Shown: positions 17,998-27,611, counted from the stretch's first letter. The stretch: 64,000 nucleotides of DNA from Chloroflexota bacterium (GCA_016235445.1 JACRLB010000007.1:152339-216338); one strand, 5' to 3'. Made by a program: numbers and translations. Notes: generated from the letters alone by a model not told the origin.

Positions 17998-18717
17998 ATG
18001 AAAAAAATTCATGGCCTCGCGCTTGCGGCGGGAATCATAATTTCATCCTGCAACCTGCCTGTCACAAACACGCCAAATCTACAGGTCGCCACCGCCGCCG
18101 CGCTCACCGTGCAGGCGGCGATGGTCAATTCATCACCCAGCGCGGAGCCGCTCGCAAGCCCAACGACAAACTCAGGCAATGTGGAAACAGCAACACCCAC
18201 GTATTCCAAACCAATGGTCAGCGTAGGCGATGTAACAAATTGCCGAACAGGCCCAGGCGTAAATTATGAACGAGTGACTCAAATCCTGCCATCCGACTCG
18301 GTGGAGATCATCGGCTTCTTCCCGCCCAATTACTGGATCGTATCCACCTCCGCTGGGAACTGTTGGGTGTCTGGCGAATTCGCCACGCCTGTTGGCAGTT
18401 ACGCAACCGTGCCGACCATGGCCGCGCCGCCCACGCCGCAGGGAGGCGAGCCGGAAAAGGTCAGCCTGCAAAAATGGGATGTGCAATGCAACTACGCGAC
18501 GGACGAAGCCAACATCGCCATCCTCTGGACGGACAAGGATGGCGAAAGCGGATACCGCGTTTTGCGCAACGGCGAGAAGGTGGCCGAACTGCCTGAAAAC
18601 AGCGCGCAGTTTATCGAAACCATTACCCTGCTTTCCGGGCAAAACGTGGGATATACCATCGTGGCCTTTAATGCCATCGGCTCGACAAGCAGTTCAACAG
18701 TCACCCTAACCTGCTGA
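17998..18717 (+). CDS. Lipoprotein with SH3b and FnIII-like domains
   Basis: The 239-residue protein has a signal peptide with lipobox ISSCN and a Thr/Ser-rich linker. A bacterial SH3 domain follows (about 75-130, NCRTGPGVNYERVTQILPSD, then CWVSGEF). The C-terminal domain (about 155-239) looks fibronectin-III/Ig-like (YRVLRNGEKV and YTIVAFN). It is built like the lipoprotein at 12953 and lies 24 bp after hmgA, so it may be cotranscribed with it. Confidence 0.72.
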   Translation: MKKIHGLALAAGIIISSCNLPVTNTPNLQVATAAALTVQAAMVNSSPSAEPLASPTTNSGNVETATPTYSKPMVSVGDVTNCRTGPGVNYERVTQILPSDSVEIIGFFPPNYWIVSTSAGNCWVSGEFATPVGSYATVPTMAAPPTPQGGEPEKVSLQKWDVQCNYATDEANIAILWTDKDGESGYRVLRNGEKVAELPENSAQFIETITLLSGQNVGYTIVAFNAIGSTSSSTVTLTC

Positions 18718-18728
18718 TCGATGAAAAT

Positions 18729-18759
18729 AAAAAACCTCACAATAATTGTGAGGTTTTTT
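18729..18759. terminator. Bidirectional terminator
   Basis: AAAAAACCTCACAA (18729-18742) and its perfect complement (18746-18759) form a hairpin with a 3-base loop and A/T tracts on both sides. It lies between the convergent lipoprotein and typA genes and can serve both. Confidence 0.88.
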
Positions 18760-18773
18760 TATTGAAAAATTTA

Positions 18774-20633
18774 TTACGATTCGCCGAGTTGTTCTTTCAC
18801 TTTTTTTGTTTGCTTGCCGCGTTCGTCGGTGGAAAGAAGGCGTTTGCGAATACGATAGCTTTCAGGGGTTACTTCCAGCAGTTCATCGTCAGAGAGGTAT
18901 TCAATCGCTTCGTCCAGGGACATTTGTCGGGGCGGGGTGAGGCGGATTTCCATGTCGCCGCCGGATGCGCGCATATTCGTCAGGTGCTTCTTTTTACAGA
19001 CGTTGATCGGGATATCCTGTCCGCGGGCATTTTCGCCAACCACCATGCCTTCATAAACGCTCACGCCGGGCCCCACAAACAACATGCCGCGCTCTTCTGC
19101 ACTCTTGAGTGAGTATGCGGTGGTCGTGCCTGCTTCCCAGGCGACAATCGAACCTCTCGGGCGTGAAGCCATTGGCCCCGCCATTTCATCGTAGCCGCGG
19201 AAGATTGTGTGCATGACGCCTTCACCGCGGGTGGATGTGAGGAACTGATAGCGGAAGCCAAGCAGGCCGCGCGTTGGGACAATGTAAACGATGCGCGTCA
19301 TGCCCTGACCTGCATCATGCATCTCGGTCATTTTGCCGCGCCTGCTCCCCAGCATTTCCACCACCACACCGACAGTTTCTGCGCTGGTCTCGATATGTAC
19401 TTCTTCAAAAGGTTCAAGCACGGCGCCATCTTCGGCTTTGTGATAGATAACCTCGGGGCGTGAAACCTGGAACTCATAGCCTTCGCGGCGCATGGTTTCG
19501 ATCAAAATACCCAGATGCAGTTCGCCGCGGCCAGAGACTAAAAAGTTTTCAGCCGAGTCGGTTTCTTCCACACGCAAAGACACATTGGTGCGGAGTTCTT
19601 CGAATAGACGTTCGCGCAATTTTCGTGAAGTTCCCCAGGTGCCTTCTTTGCCGGTGAACGGGGATGTGTTCACGCCAAAGGTCATGCGGACGGTTGGTTC
19701 TTCCACTTTGATGGTGGGCAACGCGACCGGGTTGGCGGGGTCTGCAAGGGTTTCGCCAATGGCGATCCCTTCCAGGCCTGCCAATGAAACAATATCACCT
19801 GCTTTAACTTCGTCTACTTCAACCTTATTAAGTCCTTTAAAAGTGTAAAGATAACGCGCAGTTTCAGGTGAATTGGTTCCGTCTAATTTCATGCGTGTCA
19901 ATTTCTGGCCTACTTTGATCGTGCCTGCAAAGACACGTCCAATGGCGGTTACGCCGCGATAATCATCGTAACCAAGGGCAGTGATGAGCATTTGTAACGG
20001 AGCATCGGGTTCCACTTTGGGAGCCGGGATATGCTTGAGGATCGTATCGAACATGGGTTGCAGATCAGGGCTGAGGTCTGCGGTGAGGCCGGCTTTCCCG
20101 GCAGTCGCCTGGGCATACACAACAGGGAAATCCGCCTGTTCTTCTGTTGCGCCAAGTTCGATAAACAAGTCAAAGGTCTCGTTGAGCACACGCGCAGGTT
20201 CGGCGTCTTTGCGGTCGACTTTATTAATCACCACGATGGCTTTGTGCCCCATGGAGAGAGCCTTCTTTAACACAAAGCGTGTCTGCGGCATGGGGCCTTC
20301 AGCCGCGTCGACAAGCAACAATACGCCATCGACCATGTTCATCACGCGCTCGACCTCGCCGCCGAAATCGGCATGTCCGGGTGTGTCCACAATGTTGATT
20401 TTTATAGGCGCTTTGGTTTCGGGGTCAACAAGTGTGATGGCGGTGTTCTTGGCAAGAATGGTGATGCCGCGCTCGCGCTCGAGATCGTTAGAGTCCATCA
20501 CGCGTTCTTCGACATGCTGGTTTTCACGGAAGGTGTGAGATTGGCCCAACAATTCATCCACGAGTGTGGTCTTGCCATGATCTACATGGGCAATGATGGC
20601 AATATTACGAAGGTCGGTTCTTTCAATTTGCAT
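18774..20633 (-). CDS. typA: Ribosome-associated GTPase TypA/BipA
   Basis: The 619-residue translational GTPase has G1 [10 protein letters not shown]2 and ERGITI, G3 [11 protein letters not shown]4 NKVDR, then the EF-G-like domains and the BipA-specific C-terminal region ([23 protein letters not shown]). It acts on the ribosome in stress adaptation and 50S assembly. The ATG at 20633 is used; a longer frame begins at a TTG five codons upstream. The C-terminal tail is Lys-rich. The gene is monocistronic by context, between terminators. Confidence 0.95.
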   Translation of the reverse strand: MQIERTDLRNIAIIAHVDHGKTTLVDELLGQSHTFRENQHVEERVMDSNDLERERGITILAKNTAITLVDPETKAPIKINIVDTPGHADFGGEVERVMNMVDGVLLLVDAAEGPMPQTRFVLKKALSMGHKAIVVINKVDRKDAEPARVLNETFDLFIELGATEEQADFPVVYAQATAGKAGLTADLSPDLQPMFDTILKHIPAPKVEPDAPLQMLITALGYDDYRGVTAIGRVFAGTIKVGQKLTRMKLDGTNSPETARYLYTFKGLNKVEVDEVKAGDIVSLAGLEGIAIGETLADPANPVALPTIKVEEPTVRMTFGVNTSPFTGKEGTWGTSRKLRERLFEELRTNVSLRVEETDSAENFLVSGRGELHLGILIETMRREGYEFQVSRPEVIYHKAEDGAVLEPFEEVHIETSAETVGVVVEMLGSRRGKMTEMHDAGQGMTRIVYIVPTRGLLGFRYQFLTSTRGEGVMHTIFRGYDEMAGPMASRPRGSIVAWEAGTTTAYSLKSAEERGMLFVGPGVSVYEGMVVGENARGQDIPINVCKKKHLTNMRASGGDMEIRLTPPRQMSLDEAIEYLSDDELLEVTPESYRIRKRLLSTDERGKQTKKVKEQLGES

Positions 20634-20699
20634 GGTTTCTTCTTTCAATAAACATTTTAATTATTCGAGGGCAAAGAAAAATTTTCTTCACTTACACAC

Positions 20700-20733
20700 A
20701 AAAACCCCCGACGGGAAAGCCGAGGGCTTGAAG
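20700..20733 (-). terminator. Probable terminator of the glycosyltransferase operon
   Basis: On the minus strand CCCTCGGC and GTCGGGGG form a G/U-tolerant stem followed by TTTTTGTG. It lies between the stop of the GT2 gene (20801) and typA. Confidence 0.6.
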
Positions 20734-20800
20734 TCAATGGGTCGGCGTGCGGCTCGTATATTATCAGAGAGTGTTGGTTTTGGGTAGGGAGCGAATGACC

Positions 20801-21541
20801 CTACAATCTTGCAGACTTGCCCGCCTGCCGAAGATCGCGATAATTCCACCACACCTGCCAGATGCGAAGCGCCGCCTCCACTTGAATCTTCAGCGACATC
20901 TTCGATTTTCCCCAGCGCCGGTCCGCAAAATGGATGGGGGATTCTCCGATCTTGAATTCCAGGCAATGGGCAAGGTATGCCATTTCCACGAGAAATACAT
21001 AACCGCTTGAATGAATGCGCTCGAACGGCATTTGCCTGAGGGCATCACTGCGCCACATTCTATACCCGGTTGTGACGTCGCGCAAAGGCAGTCCCAGAAT
21101 ACTGCGCGCATAAAAATTACCAAAAGCGGAAAGGCTTTTTCGCCAGGCAGGCCAACGTTGATCCACAGAGCCGCCCTGCATATAGCGGGACCCCAGCACA
21201 ACATCACAGGTTTCGAGGAGTTTGGTCATCTCCACCAGCGCAGACGGATCGTGGGAAAAATCCGCATCCATCTGAACGATGGCCTGGGCGTCGCCATCCA
21301 GAATTTTCTGAAACCCATTCAGATATGCTGAGCGCAGTCCCATCTTCCCCGGGCGGTGAAGAACCCCAATTCGTCCAGGGTGTTTCAGCGCAAGTTCATT
21401 GGCAATCTGGCCTGTGCCGTCCGGGCTGTTATCGTCCACAATGAGGAGATACAAATCGAGAGGGAGCGAAAATAAAGCGGAGACCAGTTTGGGCAGGTTC
21501 TCCGCTTCGTTATAGGTGGGTGTAATAACTGTAATATGCAA
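20801..21541 (-). CDS. Polyprenol-phosphate mannosyltransferase-type GT2
   Basis: The 246-residue family 2 glycosyltransferase has the order expected of dolichol-phosphate mannosyltransferases: ITPTYNEAENL (residues 5-15), VDDNSPDGTG (35-44), the metal-binding MDADFSHDP (92-100), and the GYRMWRSDAL region (about 158). It has no C-terminal membrane helix, so it is the soluble DPM1-like form. It likely makes a lipid-linked sugar donor used by GT-C membrane enzymes such as those at 35.6-38.8 kb (inference). It lies 7 bp after the response-regulator gene and is probably the last gene of that operon. Confidence 0.85.
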   Translation of the reverse strand: MHITVITPTYNEAENLPKLVSALFSLPLDLYLLIVDDNSPDGTGQIANELALKHPGRIGVLHRPGKMGLRSAYLNGFQKILDGDAQAIVQMDADFSHDPSALVEMTKLLETCDVVLGSRYMQGGSVDQRWPAWRKSLSAFGNFYARSILGLPLRDVTTGYRMWRSDALRQMPFERIHSSGYVFLVEMAYLAHCLEFKIGESPIHFADRRWGKSKMSLKIQVEAALRIWQVWWNYRDLRQAGKSARL

Positions 21542-21548
21542 TCAAGAC

Positions 21549-22403
21549 CTATTTCTTGTTTCGCAACAACTCCGCTTTTATTTGATCCACCGTTGTAAAT
21601 TGGGTCTTAAGCGAGGGAATTTCAACGATCTTTGCGCCTAATTTATCGGAGCGTTTTGCCATTTGATCGCGATCTTTGATGGGATAAAAATATTCCATGG
21701 ATTGATCGAGCCGTGTGTGTAATTTCTCGCCCAAAGCAACAAGGTTGGATGGGGGTAAAACAAGCACAAAGTCTGTGCCGCTTAAGTGGCCGAGAAAATC
21801 CTCAGGGCGGCTGACTTCACGCATGGTATTGACGATCATTAAACTGATCGCCCGCAGAACATCGTCTGATGCCACAAAGCCGTAGGCTTCGCGGAAGGAA
21901 TCCATGTTGTTGAGCAGGACGAACAATAAAGCCGAGCCATCCCTGCCAATGACTTCGGAGAGTTTTTCGTCCACCAGGGCGCCTTCGGGCAGGCCGGTGA
22001 CGGGGTTGGTCAGGGACCCCTGGCTTACTCTTTTTAGGGCGTTACGAACGCGCAGGCGTAATTCTTGAACATCAAAGGGCTTGGTGATGTAGTCGTCAGC
22101 GCCAATTTCGAGGCCCTGGAGCTTGTCGGAACGGTCGCGCTTTTCGGTGAGGAAAATGATGGGAATATCGGCGGTGCGGCGGTCGGCGCGCATCCGGCGG
22201 GCTACTTCGTATCCGTCAATGTCCGGCAGGCGGATATCAAGGATGACCAGGTCTGGGTGGTCTTGCAGGGAGGAGCGGACTCCATCTTCGCCCCAATTGA
22301 CGGTAAACACTTCATAGCCCTGAACGCGGAAATATGCATTCAGCATTTCAGCCACGTCAAGGTCGTCTTCAACGATGAGTATTTTGGACTTGGTGTCTGT
22401 CAT
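21549..22403 (-). CDS. Response regulator with degenerate GGDEF output
   Basis: This is a 284-residue protein when started at MTDTKSK. The receiver domain (about 7-120) has the acidic pair EDD, phospho-acceptor Asp in LVILDIRLP, and a switch Thr/Lys (TEK and KPF). The C-terminal half is a GGDEF-like fold in which the catalytic loop reads SGTDF, so cyclase activity is doubtful. It lies 16 bp after the V4R gene and is the phospho-input partner of that module. No histidine kinase gene is present in the window, so its phosphodonor is elsewhere. Confidence 0.82.
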   Translation of the reverse strand: MTDTKSKILIVEDDLDVAEMLNAYFRVQGYEVFTVNWGEDGVRSSLQDHPDLVILDIRLPDIDGYEVARRMRADRRTADIPIIFLTEKRDRSDKLQGLEIGADDYITKPFDVQELRLRVRNALKRVSQGSLTNPVTGLPEGALVDEKLSEVIGRDGSALLFVLLNNMDSFREAYGFVASDDVLRAISLMIVNTMREVSRPEDFLGHLSGTDFVLVLPPSNLVALGEKLHTRLDQSMEYFYPIKDRDQMAKRSDKLGAKIVEIPSLKTQFTTVDQIKAELLRNKK

Positions 22404-22419
22404 GCCAGGTTCTTTTCGG

Positions 22420-23055
22420 TTATGAAATTGGTTCTTTTTGTACGATGAATTCGCAGACGCTGTCTCCGATTGCAACGCACTTGGATTCGTTTACGCGGAA
22501 TTCATTGCCGCCAGATACCCATTTAAGGGCTTCCTGCAATAAACCTGTTGAAATAAAACAAACGGGCTTATCCACGCCTGTGCGTCCCCAACAGCATGGA
22601 CATTTGTGGATGGTCCAGACCCATTCGGTGTCCTTTTCTTCGACGGTTGTTTGTTGATCACTCAGCTGGGAAAATATTTTGGCGAAAGCTGGCAGGCCAA
22701 TTCTCAGTTTGGATTGAAGCGGGAGAACGACGAAGGCTAAATCTGCCGCGCCGGCCAACGCTCCGAAATTCTTGAGCGCATCGGAAAAAGTCGCACGTCC
22801 GGCCCGCAAGGCAAGTCCGCGCCCGCCGCGAGGCCCGTACATTTCTTCGAGTGCGGAACCAATGGCGGAGAGCTCGACAAAATCAAAACCTTTATCCAGG
22901 TTGTCGGGCGGGTAATTTTCAACATAATGATTCAAGCCGCCGAGGTTCAGGATGGCGTTCAAGCCATTCTTGCCCATTACCTCTTCCAGCGATTTGATGG
23001 TGATCAATCCAAATTTATTAGGGTAATACAATCCACTTTTTTGAAGGGGGGCCAT
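22420..23055 (-). CDS. V4R-domain sensor protein
   Basis: The 211-residue protein carries a 4-vinyl-reductase (V4R) domain at about 120-205. This small-molecule-binding domain has a CPCCWGR motif (about 157) and a GDSVCEF end. The N-terminal part (MAPLQKSGLYYPNKFGLITI) resembles heme-NO-binding/V4R-associated regions. The clustered cysteines suggest metal, heme or redox sensing. It sits between the roadblock protein and the response regulator with gaps of 10 and 16 bp, so the three are almost surely cotranscribed. Confidence 0.8.
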   Translation of the reverse strand: MAPLQKSGLYYPNKFGLITIKSLEEVMGKNGLNAILNLGGLNHYVENYPPDNLDKGFDFVELSAIGSALEEMYGPRGGRGLALRAGRATFSDALKNFGALAGAADLAFVVLPLQSKLRIGLPAFAKIFSQLSDQQTTVEEKDTEWVWTIHKCPCCWGRTGVDKPVCFISTGLLQEALKWVSGGNEFRVNESKCVAIGDSVCEFIVQKEPIS

Positions 23056-23065
23056 AAAAACTCCA

Positions 23066-23437
23066 CTAGATCAACTTCGCCAGATCTTCGGCGGCGCGAC
23101 GCATATCAAGGAAGATCAGGCCAAGTTTGGCCTGTTCGCGTGCCAGCGCGGTGAGAACTGCCTCTTCACCAACTGACATCAAAACAACATACCCTTTCAA
23201 GCCCTTGATGTAAACCTGCTCAAGAGAGCCACGCCCCAATTCGCCTGCAATACGTTCACCTAACGAAAGCATCGCCGCAGACATGGCAGAGACGCGATCT
23301 TCTTCCACGCCTTGCGGAAGAGCAGATGCGATGCTCAAGCCATCAACGCTAACCACCGCTGATGCTTCGATATCTGGCGAGGATGCCTGTAATTGGCGCA
23401 GGCGGTCCACCATTTGTTGCGTACGGTTTTTAGACAA
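23066..23437 (-). CDS. Roadblock/LC7-domain protein
   Basis: The 123-residue protein is a single roadblock/LC7 domain with an IEASAVVSVDGLSIAS strand pair (about 22-36), a central ISGEL-type helix (GERIAGELGRG) and VYIKGLKGYVVL. In bacteria such proteins act as partners of MglA-like small GTPases or other scaffolds. No GTPase gene is visible nearby. The start is TTG, with AGGAGG 7-8 bp upstream. It heads the roadblock-V4R-RR run. Confidence 0.82.
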   Translation of the reverse strand: MSKNRTQQMVDRLRQLQASSPDIEASAVVSVDGLSIASALPQGVEEDRVSAMSAAMLSLGERIAGELGRGSLEQVYIKGLKGYVVLMSVGEEAVLTALAREQAKLGLIFLDMRRAAEDLAKLI

Positions 23438-23617
23438 GCCAGCCCTCCTGGGGGAAATTTAACGCTCAATTTTCACTTGAAACGTCGGTTTTTTAGATCG
23501 TGAGACTATTTTAGAACATGGCTTTCATTGTGTCAAGTTCGGTATGTAGAATGGGTTTTTGGAAAATCTTTTTAAACGCAAAGTATACGAAGTTCACAAA
23601 GGGGGAAAGGATGCAAA

Positions 23618-24694
23618 CTATTCTTCCTTCTTGAAGCGGTTGCGCATTCCCTGTACTTTGGATTGCAAATCCTGGAAGAAATCGCTTTCGACGATTTCCT
23701 GCACCTGCTTGTCCAGCTTGGAGCGATCTACCATGATCTCGAGTTGTTGGACGCGGGCACGCAATGTCTTTTCGCGCTGGGCTACTTTATCGACCATGAC
23801 CTTGAACACTCCTGTAAGGGTGTCAATTTCGTCACGGAAGTTTCGCGGGTTGCCGCTATCTTCCTGCCATTCATAGCTATAATCCCCTTCTGCGATCTGC
23901 TTTGCAACCCCCGCCAGGCCGATAATGGGACGGGTGAGAAAACCTGAAAGCCAAAAAACCAGGAGGAAAATAAGGATGTAGCTTATGATGAATGCGATTG
24001 CTCCACTACGAAGAATGTTCGCGCGGACTTCTTCTACGTAGCTTGCTTCGATATCCACACCGATGGCGCCAATGGCATTGCCATTATCGTCAATGATGGG
24101 GGCATACGTGGTGATCCACCTGCCAAAGTCATCCTTGTAAGGCTCCCAGGCATCCACCTGGGCTGTCAAGCCATTGTAAATATTGGACGATGTGGAGGTG
24201 TAACGCTGGCAGAACCTAAACCCGCCGCGCGGCTCGCGGAAATAGCCGGTACTTCCAATGGCTATGATCTCGCCTGTTTCAATTCCTTTTATGTAGGTAT
24301 ACATACGAGTCTGCGGCTCGATCTGCTGAACTGCCTTCAACCAGTATTCGTGTTCCATGTAAAGCGGATTGTCTTCCGGATAATATCCATTTTTATCCTT
24401 GGGGGTATCGGCGCTGGGTTTCTCCGGCGGACAGGCTGGGTTATCCGCGCTTTCCTCTTTGTAAAGCTGTACGAAGCCCTCTTTATCCATCCCCTGGATG
24501 GCGCCTTGAATAGTCTCTTGAAGATCGTCGGTAATGGTCTGAAAAACACGGTCTGATGTGTATTGATAAAACCAGTAATAGCTGGCGACAAATACCGGGG
24601 TGAAAATAAGAATAAAACTAATCCAGATTTTCAGGCGCAGGCTGAAAAAACGACTGGTGGGTTTGGCAGGCTCAGTTGTTTGTTCGTTCATCAT
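23618..24694 (-). CDS. Membrane sensor with dCache-like and HAMP domains
   Basis: The protein is about 358 residues. A cytoplasmic N-terminus is followed by TM1 (about 23-45, LKIWISFILIFTPVFVASYY) and a ~185-residue extracytoplasmic sensor with a Cache/PAS-like end (YAPIIDDNGNAIGAIGVDIE). TM2 lies at about 235-258, then a HAMP domain (TRPIIGLAGVAKQIAEGDYS) and a C-terminal coiled coil. It has no kinase, GGDEF or methyl-accepting output, so it must signal through a partner. It lies 6 bp from the GNAT-like gene upstream. Confidence 0.75.
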   Translation of the reverse strand: MMNEQTTEPAKPTSRFFSLRLKIWISFILIFTPVFVASYYWFYQYTSDRVFQTITDDLQETIQGAIQGMDKEGFVQLYKEESADNPACPPEKPSADTPKDKNGYYPEDNPLYMEHEYWLKAVQQIEPQTRMYTYIKGIETGEIIAIGSTGYFREPRGGFRFCQRYTSTSSNIYNGLTAQVDAWEPYKDDFGRWITTYAPIIDDNGNAIGAIGVDIEASYVEEVRANILRSGAIAFIISYILIFLLVFWLSGFLTRPIIGLAGVAKQIAEGDYSYEWQEDSGNPRNFRDEIDTLTGVFKVMVDKVAQREKTLRARVQQLEIMVDRSKLDKQVQEIVESDFFQDLQSKVQGMRNRFKKEE

Positions 24695-24700
24695 CACATC

Positions 24701-25417
24701 CTATGGATTAATGGTTTCGAGAACTTCGAGAACGGCGGGGTGTTGTTCGGGTAAACCGTAGTGGTCCACCAAAAACGCCATTACGAAATCAGAGATCATT
24801 TCGCGGGTATATGCTTCCACTTTTACTTCGGGGTTTGGCAAAAAACCGATATGCATTGGCGAAAAACGAGTGATTGCGAGTTCCTCCTGGCGGCTTCGGC
24901 CTTCCACTTCTGGAGGGAAAACAGGTTCGACATATTTTAACGGCAATTGCACCAAACCATTACGCATGTAGTGCTCCATCAGGCGGTCTGGCTCCACTTC
25001 GTTGGCGATCCCAAAAACAGGCGGATCCCCTTTTTGTTGGGCATCTCGAATGACCTGGGCAAGACACTCATAAATAATGAATACCGCCAGCCTGTGATTT
25101 TCAACCATCATTTCACGAAAGGAAGGCTCGACAGCCAGAGCATGAGCCAGGCCGCAGCGCCGCCCGCGGACGTAGCGAAATGTGCGCACTCCTGCTGGTT
25201 GACCGTTCACCTCGACCAGCCAATAATGGAGGATGTGTCCCTCGCGATGTTCATTGCCGAACTGAGCGCGCCGCCTCATTCTCGTGACGTAATGCTGGTA
25301 GCGCGGAAAGAGCCTGGTATAAAGCCCAAGCATTTTTTCGATTCGCTCTGTTTCGCCTGAACCAAGCAGATCGTAGATTGCGACATTTTCAACCTGCTTC
25401 ACCAAACACGCAGGCAT
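24701..25417 (-). CDS. GNAT-like protein of the signalling cluster
   Basis: The 238-residue soluble protein has an acetyltransferase-like core (HYWLVEVNGQPAGVRTFRYV then LAHALAVEPSFR), but I do not see a clean acetyl-CoA-binding Q/R-x-x-G-x-G/A loop. The start overlaps the last base of the upstream transporter-like gene (TAATG), indicating translational coupling. Its function is unknown. The context suggests it works with the transporter-like protein or the HAMP sensor. Confidence 0.5.
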   Translation of the reverse strand: MPACLVKQVENVAIYDLLGSGETERIEKMLGLYTRLFPRYQHYVTRMRRRAQFGNEHREGHILHYWLVEVNGQPAGVRTFRYVRGRRCGLAHALAVEPSFREMMVENHRLAVFIIYECLAQVIRDAQQKGDPPVFGIANEVEPDRLMEHYMRNGLVQLPLKYVEPVFPPEVEGRSRQEELAITRFSPMHIGFLPNPEVKVEAYTREMISDFVMAFLVDHYGLPEQHPAVLEVLETINP

Positions 25418-26760
25418 TACTTGTCATCCTCCCCAAAATCCAGCTTGTCTAACACGCTGGCCCCGCGGGTGCGGCGTTTCAATTGCCAGCTCAACATGCT
25501 TTGCTCATACGTGGCGCGGACGCGGAAAGCCGCATACACAGCCACCAAAGCAAGCGCAATCCCAACGCCCAGATAGACCAACGTGTACTGCCCGCGGGTA
25601 AACCCAAACTGCAAACCCAGTGTGATAATGGCGAAGGCTGTCAAACTCCCGATGATGGTTCCAGCGGAGGGCAGGTAGCTGTCAATGAATATGCTGACGC
25701 GCCCGCGCTTTTCGTTGGGAACCATGGCCTGAAATGCCTTTCGAGCGGAGAGGTCCACGGTGTCGTAGGTTGTGCGCGAAACGCCCTGGGAAATTGAACT
25801 ACCCACATAGCCGGGAATGAAAAAATTCGCGATGACCGAGCCAAGCATGACAAAAGGTTGAATGAGAAAACTGCGTTTCAAGGAAATGCGTTCGATGAGC
25901 TTTGCAGAAATGCCTTGCACAAAAATGGACGCGAAGGCAATCGCAAGGTTGTATTGAGCGTAAAAGGATTGAAAGCCGCTTCCGAGGTTTAGCTTTGCAT
26001 CGGAGAGGGCATCATACAGGAGAATGGTCATCACACTGCCTGCGGCCAGCATCCCCAATGCAGACCATGCAAATGCAGGGATGGTTTTGATGAACTCCCA
26101 CCCTTCTGAAAGAGTTTCCTTCATCGTAGTTTGTGTGCGAACAGGCGGAGCGAGCTTAACCGTCCGCAGACCGAATTGGGCTGTCAGGCAGGCGAGGAAA
26201 AATATCGAGGCGTTGAGCAATAACAATTTGACGGGACCAATTTCCAGCTTGGCGTCGAGCGCCCCAATCCCCAATCCAATGATGGCGCCGAGGAATGCAA
26301 AAATCGCAATGATCGGCATTACACGGCGGCCTGTCGCAGGTTCGTAAATGTCGTTGACGAGGATCCAGAAAACGACGGGAAAGAAGCGCCATTGCTGGTC
26401 GTTCAAGAGGTAGATAAGGGTGTAGCTGATGGAGGCGGGGAAGGATTTTGAAAGAAAGGTCAAAGGCAGTGCGGCATACAGAATTACAAAAACGAGCAAT
26501 ACGCCGCCAAGGAGTTTTACGCGGTCGAAGCGATCTACGATGAGGGATTGAATTCCCGTTGCGAGAATCAGCAAGACCATGTCGATTGCCCAAACCAGCA
26601 AAATATAATGATCTTTAACTTCAGCCAAAAATCCGCTGACGGAGACTACCTTGGTGATGCCCATGGCGGCGTAATTTGCAAATAAAATAAAGCCGAGGGA
26701 AAAAACCAGCCTCGACTCTCCAGGGCGTAAGGGCACCCGCCGTTTTAGCCATTCGATCAT
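25417..26760 (-). CDS. MFS/nucleotide-translocase-like membrane protein
   Basis: The 447-residue protein has about twelve hydrophobic segments, with a repeated six-helix arrangement and a basic C-terminal tail. The overall look (early KVVSVSGFLAEV, a DRFDRVKLL loop between helices 2 and 3, SARKAFQAMVPNEKRGRV in the second half) resembles MFS proteins related to the Npt-type ADP/ATP translocases. The substrate is unknown. It leads the six-gene minus-strand run that includes the GNAT-like, HAMP, roadblock, V4R and response-regulator proteins. Confidence 0.65.
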   Translation of the reverse strand: MIEWLKRRVPLRPGESRLVFSLGFILFANYAAMGITKVVSVSGFLAEVKDHYILLVWAIDMVLLILATGIQSLIVDRFDRVKLLGGVLLVFVILYAALPLTFLSKSFPASISYTLIYLLNDQQWRFFPVVFWILVNDIYEPATGRRVMPIIAIFAFLGAIIGLGIGALDAKLEIGPVKLLLLNASIFFLACLTAQFGLRTVKLAPPVRTQTTMKETLSEGWEFIKTIPAFAWSALGMLAAGSVMTILLYDALSDAKLNLGSGFQSFYAQYNLAIAFASIFVQGISAKLIERISLKRSFLIQPFVMLGSVIANFFIPGYVGSSISQGVSRTTYDTVDLSARKAFQAMVPNEKRGRVSIFIDSYLPSAGTIIGSLTAFAIITLGLQFGFTRGQYTLVYLGVGIALALVAVYAAFRVRATYEQSMLSWQLKRRTRGASVLDKLDFGEDDK

Positions 26761-26794
26761 GAAATATTTTTACTCGAATTGAATTTTTATTATT

Positions 26795-26947
26795 TCAGGA
26801 TTCGGCTTGTGCGTATTTTTCGGGTTCCTTGTCAAACGAAGCCTTACAGCCAGGGGAGCAAAAATAATAGGTCTTCCCTTTGTATTCGGATTTCCATTGG
26901 GCGGTGGCGGGGTCAACTTCCATTTTACAGACGGGGTCTATTTCCAT
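26795..26947 (-). CDS. YHS-domain mini-protein
   Basis: A 50-residue protein is encoded with a strong AAAGGAGAG ribosome binding site upstream. It consists of one YHS/TRASH-like metal-binding domain: [10 protein letters not shown] at residues 4-13, then [19 protein letters not shown]. The Cys pattern (C7, C30, C34) fits the heavy-metal-associated YHS family. Such proteins often bind Cu or another soft metal, or accompany metal transporters. It is 34 bp upstream of the transporter-like gene on the same strand and may be in its operon. Confidence 0.85.
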   Translation of the reverse strand: MEIDPVCKMEVDPATAQWKSEYKGKTYYFCSPGCKASFDKEPEKYAQAES

Positions 26948-27007
26948 GAGGCTCTCTCCTTTTGAAATGTAGGGCGAGTATAACCGATAAGATTACTCCA
27001 GGCTCAA

Positions 27008-27058
27008 GCGCCGTCCCCGGCGGCGATTTACGAGGAAATCCTGCGCCGGGGACGGCGC
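27008..27058. repeat. GC-rich 15-bp palindrome
   Basis: GCGCCGTCCCCGGCG (27008-27022) is perfectly complementary to 27044-27058 across a 21-base loop. It lies between the YkgJ-like and YHS genes. It could terminate the former on the minus strand, but there is no T tract, so a dispersed repeat is as likely. Confidence 0.6.
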
Positions 27059-27074
27059 AGGGAGCGGTTTGCGA

Positions 27075-27611
27075 TTACTCTTCCGCTTGTTTGTCGACCA
27101 GGTCTTTTACGCCGAATTGTTTTTCATACAGACTCAATAACTCGCGAGCTTTCCGCCGAAATTCCAGATCTGCATTTCCAAGTGCCATGGATTCGTCCAG
27201 GTACTCCATGTGAGCGACCAAACGCTCACGAAAATTATTGACTGGCGAAACAGGCAAAAGCGCTTTCAGTTCATTGATCAATCTCTTTGCCTGCTCAACA
27301 ACAGCCAGCGCATCGGAGAGCGGAGTGCTTTCGTCAATAACCTGTTTGAGCAGTTTGCATTTATAAGTGCGGCAGGCATGTGGATAGTCGGGCGAGGTGT
27401 GGATGGGGCACTTGCCCGCCCAAAGCGGACAAGGCAAACCAAAGCCGCGATTTTCAGGTTCGACCCCAAGCACATTCAAGCCCAGTCCGCGAACTGTTTC
27501 CACTTCAACGGATTTGAGCTTTGCCCAGAGAAATAAATGTCCACTGCAACACAAGCCGCAGGTGGTACATAAAACATCTGCTGGAGATAGGTTTTCATCT
27601 GTATCGGCCAT
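27075..27611 (-). CDS. YkgJ-type cysteine cluster protein
   Basis: The 178-residue protein has the CxxCGLCC cluster near the N-terminus (CTTCGLCCSG, about 15-24), followed by CPLW, CPIHT and ACRTYKCKLL. This is the Zn/Fe-chelating YkgJ (UPF0153-like) pattern, and the C-terminal half is helical. The function of the family is not settled. A TACTAT hexamer 7 bp before the ATG may be a -10 giving a leaderless transcript. It is separated from the AOR gene by a strong terminator hairpin. Confidence 0.75.
   Translation of the reverse strand: MADTDENLSPADVLCTTCGLCCSGHLFLWAKLKSVEVETVRGLGLNVLGVEPENRGFGLPCPLWAGKCPIHTSPDYPHACRTYKCKLLKQVIDESTPLSDALAVVEQAKRLINELKALLPVSPVNNFRERLVAHMEYLDESMALGNADLEFRRKARELLSLYEKQFGVKDLVDKQAEE

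Noticed and set aside
27008..27058. Rho-independent terminator for the YkgJ-like gene
   Set aside because: The stem is perfect but lacks a T tract on either strand, so I list it as a repeat rather than a terminator.
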